Notes under the pieces: generated by a model
The model's input: only the letters and a program-made list of their open reading frames with translations
What the model was told of the DNA's origin: nothing
Databases searched by the model: none
Origin: Mycobacterium sp. 852002-50816_SCH5313054-b
Lineage (GTDB): Bacteria; Actinomycetota; Actinomycetes; Mycobacteriales; Mycobacteriaceae
Length of the DNA: 64,000 nucleotides
Direction of reading: 5' to 3'
Assembly: GCF_001667185.1 (NCBI RefSeq)
Contig: NZ_LZIC01000050.1
Coordinates: forward strand, 26,977 to 90,976
In this document: one piece after another, positions 60,377 to 64,000 of the stretch
Layout of the letters: each line of letters opens with the position of its first letter
How positions within the stretch are numbered: the first letter of the stretch is position 1
Position numbers and translations under genes: made by a program

Positions 60377-60823
60377 CTACTCGTTGCCGCCCGGGAAACC
60401 CGTCGTGATCGGCCAGGCGCCCAGCACCCGGTTCCACCTGGCGCCCATGACCGCGCTCTGGGTCAGCGCCGTCGAGGCGAACGCCCGGTCGCCGGCGGTC
60501 TCGGCGTGCTCGACGACGGCGCGCCAGGCCGTCGCGCCGTCGTTCTCCATCCGCGCCGCCAGCCGGGCCGCGTCGGCCGGGCTGCCCACCAGCATCGGCA
60601 GCTGGTACCCGGCCGCGGCGACCGGGGCGTTGACCTTGCGGGCGGCCAGCATCGCGATGACGTCGTCGCGGCGCTGGCGATGCTGGCCCAGGGCCTCCAC
60701 CACCATGCCGTTGACGCTGGGCGGCGAGAGCGCGGACACGATGCCGTAGCCGTAGATCGTCGAGTGTTCGACGGCCAGCGCGTCGCACAGCGCGGCGTTG
60801 TCGGCGTCTTTCCCGGACGTCAT
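60377..60823 (-). CDS. DUF4439 ferritin-like domain protein (Rv2844-like)
   Basis: 148-residue helical protein matching the DUF4439 ferritin-like family. The helix pair ALCDALAVEHSTIYGYGIVSAL and LGQHRQRRDDVIAMLAARKV contains Glu and His where ferritins bind metal, but I cannot confirm a full di-iron site. Function is unknown. It is 13 bases downstream of the Tat lipoprotein gene on the same strand and presumably cotranscribed. Its end is five bases from the convergent proS stop. Confidence 0.82.
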   Translation of the reverse strand: MTSGKDADNAALCDALAVEHSTIYGYGIVSALSPPSVNGMVVEALGQHRQRRDDVIAMLAARKVNAPVAAAGYQLPMLVGSPADAARLAARMENDGATAWRAVVEHAETAGDRAFASTALTQSAVMGARWNRVLGAWPITTGFPGGNE

Positions 60824-60836
60824 ATCGGGCCGGTGG

Positions 60837-61373
60837 TCATATCGACGGGCCCCCGGGTACCAGCGCCACCTGGTAGGAGGCCGTGCAGGACGCGGCGATC
60901 GACGCCAGCAGCCCGGACCGGTAGCCCGACTCGGTCGTCACCAGGCGCCCGGCACTCTCGGCCGACGCGCGCAGCGAGTTGATCACGTCGGACACCGGCG
61001 GCGGCGGCGGTGGCGGGCCCGGCTCGGCCTGACCGGAGCTGGTGCTCGGCGGGGTCGTCTCGCTCGACGAGGACGTGAGCTTGCCGGCGGCCCGCGCGAT
61101 CTCCGTGGACAGGGCGCGGGCATGCGCGGCGCGTTGGGTGGCGACCACGGTCAGCGCGGCCGCGATCTGGGGCGCGACGCCGACGGCCGCGGCGGCGGCG
61201 CCGGCGAGGACGCTGTCTTTGCGGGCCTGGTCCAACGGCCCCAGCAGGTTCTCGACGGCGGGCGGCTTGGGTGGGGACTCGCCGCAGGCGGAGGCGAGCA
61301 CCCCGAACGCAGCGAGGGCCGCGGCACCGGCGAGCACACCCCGCCGGTTGGTGACGGGTACTGCGCTAGGCAC
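60837..61373 (-). CDS. Tat-exported lipoprotein with ferritin-like/DUF4439-type partner (Rv2843-like)
   Basis: 178-residue lipoprotein. The N-terminus TNRRGVLAGAAALAAFGVL has twin arginines, and a lipobox LASAC follows, so it is probably exported by Tat and lipidated. A helical body (residues about 40-95) is followed by a Ser/Thr/Pro linker ending in PGPPPPPPP and a second helical segment. The pair with the DUF4439 gene is conserved in mycobacteria. Function unknown. The start is GTG at 61373. Confidence 0.8.
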   Translation of the reverse strand: MPSAVPVTNRRGVLAGAAALAAFGVLASACGESPPKPPAVENLLGPLDQARKDSVLAGAAAAAVGVAPQIAAALTVVATQRAAHARALSTEIARAAGKLTSSSSETTPPSTSSGQAEPGPPPPPPPVSDVINSLRASAESAGRLVTTESGYRSGLLASIAASCTASYQVALVPGGPSI

Positions 61374-61567
61374 AGCAACATCCTGCCATCGGCGGGCCCG
61401 GTCACGCCGGAGGGCAGGTCCGAGGACGTTGACGATGCGGTGATCACGCCGTCATCGGCGATTCCTGGCGTATCGTTGATAGCTGACTGAAGACCGGAAG
61501 CCGCTCGGAAGCCACCCGGGTGGCGACACCGGCCGATGACCGGACAACTCAAGATGAGGAGCTCGCC

Positions 61568-62107
61568 GTGACCACCGGGCTACCTTCGCAGACGCAGGTG
61601 ATCGAGCTACTCGGCGGTGAGTTCGCGCGCGCCGGTTACGAAATCGAAGACGTGGTCATCGACGCACACGCGCGGCCGCCCCGGATCACCGTGATCGCCG
61701 ACGGCGACGACCCCCTGGACCTCGACACGGTTGCCACCTTGTCGCGTTCGGCCTCGGCTTTGCTGGACGGCCTGGACGGCACCGCGGACCGCTATGTGCT
61801 CGAGGTGAGTTCGCCCGGTGTGGACCGCCCGCTGACCAGCTCGAAGCACTTCCGCCGGGCCCGTGGGCGCAAGGTCGAGCTCGCGTTGTCGGACGGATCG
61901 CAGCTGACCGGCCGGCTGGGCGAGACCCGCGACGACACCGTCGCCCTGGTGGTCCGCGCGGGCCGCGACTGGGCGGTACGCGAAATCCCGCTCGCCGGAA
62001 TCGTGAAAGCTGTTGTGCAAGTTGAGTTTTCGCCCCCGGCACCCGCGGAGCTGGAACTGGCCGGGGCGCTGCGGGGTCGGCCCGATGGAACGGAGGCCGG
62101 AGCATGA
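61568..62107 (+). CDS. rimP: Ribosome maturation factor RimP
   Basis: 179-residue factor for 30S subunit maturation. The N-terminal alpha/beta domain has [40 protein letters not shown] and VDRPLT; the C-terminal SH3-like domain ends in [21 protein letters not shown] chose GTG at 61568 (MTTGLPSQ), which matches mycobacterial RimP and has GATGAGGAG upstream. It overlaps nusA by four bases and heads the rimP-nusA-ylxR-infB operon. Confidence 0.94.
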   Translation: MTTGLPSQTQVIELLGGEFARAGYEIEDVVIDAHARPPRITVIADGDDPLDLDTVATLSRSASALLDGLDGTADRYVLEVSSPGVDRPLTSSKHFRRARGRKVELALSDGSQLTGRLGETRDDTVALVVRAGRDWAVREIPLAGIVKAVVQVEFSPPAPAELELAGALRGRPDGTEAGA

Positions 62108-63147
62108 ACATCGACATGGGCGCGCTGCACGCGATCGAGGTGGACCGGGGCATCTCGGTCAACGAGCTGCTCGAGACCATCAAATCCGCGCTGCTGACCG
62201 CCTACCGGCACACCCAGGGCCACCAGATGGACGCGCGCATCGAGATCGACCGCAAGACCGGCGTCGTGCGTGTGATCGCCTGCGAGACCGACGAGGACGG
62301 CAACGTCATCAGCGAATGGGACGACACCCCCGAGGGTTTCGGGCGCATCGCCGCCACCACCGCGCGCCAGGTCATGCTGCAGCGATTCCGGGACGCCGAG
62401 AACGAGCGGACCTACGGCGAGTTCTCCACCCGCGAGGGGGAGATCGTCGCGGGCGTCATCCAGCGCGACAGCCGGGCCAACGCCCGCGGCCTGGTCGTGG
62501 TGCGGATGGGCAGCGAAACCAAGGCGTCCGAGGGCGTCATCCCGGCGGCCGAACAGGTCCCCGGCGAAAGCTACGAGCACGGCAACCGGATCCGCTGTTA
62601 TGTCGTCGGCGTGACGCGCGGGTCCCGCGAGCCGCTGATCACGCTGTCGCGCACCCACCCCAACCTGGTGCGCAAGCTGTTCTCGCTGGAAGTCCCCGAA
62701 ATCGCCGACGGATCGGTGGAGATCGTGGCGGTGGCCCGCGAGGCCGGCCATCGCTCCAAGATCGCGGTGCGCTCGATCGTCCCCGGCCTGAACGCCAAGG
62801 GCGCCTGCATCGGCCCGATGGGGCAGCGGGTCCGCAACGTGATGAGCGAGCTGTCCGGGGAGAAGATCGACATCATCGACTACGACGAGGACCCGGCCCG
62901 TTTCGTCGCCAACGCGCTGTCACCGGCGAAGGTGGTCTCCGTGTCGGTCATCGACGAGACCGGCCGGGCCGCCCGCGTGGTGGTGCCCGACTTTCAGTTG
63001 TCGCTGGCCATCGGCAAGGAGGGCCAGAACGCCCGGCTTGCCGCGCGGCTCACCGGGTGGCGCATCGACATCCGCGGGGATTCCCCGGAGCATGCGGAGA
63101 GCCAGCCCGAGCACGGCGCCGGTCATCCCGTGGCGCACGACCGCTAG
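62104..63147 (+). CDS. nusA: Transcription termination/antitermination factor NusA
   Basis: 347-residue RNA-polymerase-associated factor for pausing, termination and rRNA antitermination. Domains: N-terminal RNAP-binding (about 1-105), S1 (about 110-180; [11 protein letters not shown]), then two KH domains ([20 protein letters not shown] and [20 protein letters not shown]). It lacks the acidic C-terminal repeats of E. coli NusA, as is normal in mycobacteria. Start is ATG at 62104. Confidence 0.96.
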   Translation: MNIDMGALHAIEVDRGISVNELLETIKSALLTAYRHTQGHQMDARIEIDRKTGVVRVIACETDEDGNVISEWDDTPEGFGRIAATTARQVMLQRFRDAENERTYGEFSTREGEIVAGVIQRDSRANARGLVVVRMGSETKASEGVIPAAEQVPGESYEHGNRIRCYVVGVTRGSREPLITLSRTHPNLVRKLFSLEVPEIADGSVEIVAVAREAGHRSKIAVRSIVPGLNAKGACIGPMGQRVRNVMSELSGEKIDIIDYDEDPARFVANALSPAKVVSVSVIDETGRAARVVVPDFQLSLAIGKEGQNARLAARLTGWRIDIRGDSPEHAESQPEHGAGHPVAHDR

Positions 63148-63198
63148 GTGTGGCTTCGGGTGGTTCTGACCTCCGGTCAAAGGACGCTAGACTGACTC

Positions 63199-63558
63199 GT
63201 GATCCAGCGCGAATTTTCGGCTCCCGAAAGATTTGCGCACAGAAACACAGATGGACCGGTGCGGACGTGCGTGGGGTGCCGAAAGCGAGAGCTGGCCGCC
63301 GAACTGCTTCGAGTGGTGGCTGTGTCGACGGGGAACGGCGAATATGCCGCGATCGTTGACGACAGGACTAGCCTGCCGGGGCGGGGTGCATGGCTGCATC
63401 CCGTGCCACAGTGCGCGCACCAGGCGATTCGGCGGCGGGCTTTCACCAAAGCGTTGCGCATCACCGGTCCGCTGGACACATCCGCGGTGGTCGAGCACTT
63501 GGAGTGCACGACGCGCCCGGCAACAGAAGAGGCAGCAAAGAACATGAGCACACCGTGA
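63199..63558 (+). CDS. YlxR family RNA-binding protein (DUF448)
   Basis: 119-residue protein with the YlxR core PVRTCVGCRKRELAAELLRV and GRGAWLHPVPQC, a nucleic-acid-binding fold always found between nusA and infB. In Bacillus it has been linked to RNase P regulation. The start is GTG at 63199; TAGACT (63188-63193) directly upstream could be the -10 of a leaderless internal promoter, but a later GTG at 63259 would also give a complete domain. It corresponds to Rv2840c. Confidence 0.85.
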   Translation: MIQREFSAPERFAHRNTDGPVRTCVGCRKRELAAELLRVVAVSTGNGEYAAIVDDRTSLPGRGAWLHPVPQCAHQAIRRRAFTKALRITGPLDTSAVVEHLECTTRPATEEAAKNMSTP

Positions 63559-63642
63559 AGTCCCGATGACTCGGATCCCCATGCGTTACAGCTAATACCC
63601 GAGGCGCGGCCCACTGCTGTCGCCTCATAGACAGGAGATGTA

Positions 63643-64000
63643 GTGGCAGGTAAGGCCCGCGTACACGAGTTGGCTAAGGAACTCGGTGTCAGCAGCAAGG
63701 AAGTCCTCGCCCGACTGAATGAACAGGGCGAATTCGTCAAATCCGCATCGTCGACGGTAGAGGCACCGGTGGCTCGCCGGCTGCGCGAGTCCTTCGGGGG
63801 CGGCAAGCCGGCGCCCGCCAAGGCGGCCACCAAGGGGCCGGACACGTCCCTCGACAAGTCCCTCGACAAGGCCCTCGACAAGGCGATCAGCACGCCCGCC
63901 GGGAACGGCGAAGCGACTGCCGCGCCCGCCCAGCCCGCCGCCGGCGGGGTGGCGGCCGCCGTGCCGGGCGCCCCCCCCGCGACCGCCGAAGCGCCGGCCG
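63643..64000 (+). CDS. infB: Translation initiation factor IF-2, 3' end outside the window
   Basis: First 119 codons of IF-2. The N-terminal IF2_N module ([20 protein letters not shown], then [20 protein letters not shown]) is clear, followed by the beginning of the long Ala/Pro/Lys-rich linker with repeated [16 protein letters not shown] units. The GTPase domain lies beyond base 64000. The start is GTG at 63643 with GACAGGAG upstream, 84 bases after ylxR. Confidence 0.95.
   Translation, partial: MAGKARVHELAKELGVSSKEVLARLNEQGEFVKSASSTVEAPVARRLRESFGGGKPAPAKAATKGPDTSLDKSLDKALDKAISTPAGNGEATAAPAQPAAGGVAAAVPGAPPATAEAPA

Overview
This window is high-GC actinobacterial DNA whose gene content and order match the Mycobacterium chromosome region between the Rv2888c and Rv2839c homologues of M. 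tuberculosis, read in the opposite orientation. GTG and TTG starts, four-base ATGA/GTGA gene overlaps, a PPE protein, mycothione reductase, EfpA, MPT53 and an MPT63-like antigen all point to a mycobacterium. The host is probably a non-tuberculous, slow-growing species (M. avium-complex-like is a guess). No tRNA, rRNA, CRISPR array, transposase or phage gene was seen.

Layout. 1-7000: 3' part of an amidase, a MarR regulator, small stress-type genes (DUF1360, ChaB, SDR, CsbD), a secreted MPT63-like protein, an acyltransferase and an OmpR-type winged-helix regulator. 7300-19700: housekeeping run pyrH-frr-cdsA-rlmN, the secreted thioredoxin MPT53 with its CcdA-like membrane partner, the isoprenoid and cell-envelope genes dxr-rip1-ispG, a GNAT protein and a penicillin-binding lipoprotein. 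19700-27000: mapB, cobQ, an alpha/beta-hydrolase-like protein, and the tightly overlapping glnA4-puuD-like-aldC-SDR operon (probable gamma-glutamyl-polyamine/GABA catabolism). 27000-28500: a lone PPE-SVP protein and a small Cys-rich ORF.

28500-47340 is the outstanding block: a complete high-affinity group 1h [NiFe]-hydrogenase (Hhy) locus, nearly all on the minus strand. Reading in the direction of transcription it runs nicT (nickel uptake), hypA, hypB, hhyS, hhyL, then a NifU/rubredoxin-like protein, three hydrogenase-associated proteins of unknown function, a 39-residue membrane peptide, a HyaD-type protease, hypC2, hypF, a SIS-HypC fusion, a GmhA-like SIS protein, hypE, hypC1, hypD, a DUF6390-like protein and a phosphodiesterase-like protein. 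A divergent Fur-family gene sits beside nicT. Three 5-5-5 dyads resembling the actinobacterial nickel-regulator (Nur) box lie at the nicT/Fur divergent promoter and, as a tandem pair, upstream of hhyS. I read this as one nickel-regulated atmospheric-H2-oxidation module.

47340-64000: mtr, an alpha/beta hydrolase, mqo, a GNAT protein, a Mg-chelatase-like AAA/VWA protein overlapping into cobO-cobB-cysG (cobalamin/siroheme), efpA, proS, two minus-strand genes (ferritin-like DUF4439 and a Tat lipoprotein), then the transcription/translation operon rimP-nusA-ylxR-infB, cut by the right edge.

Repeats: three 56-61 bp palindromic elements (one inside the CcdA-like coding frame), a two-copy 45-50 bp dyad element, and a perfect 3 x 18 bp tandem repeat that separates the convergent fur-like and mtr genes.
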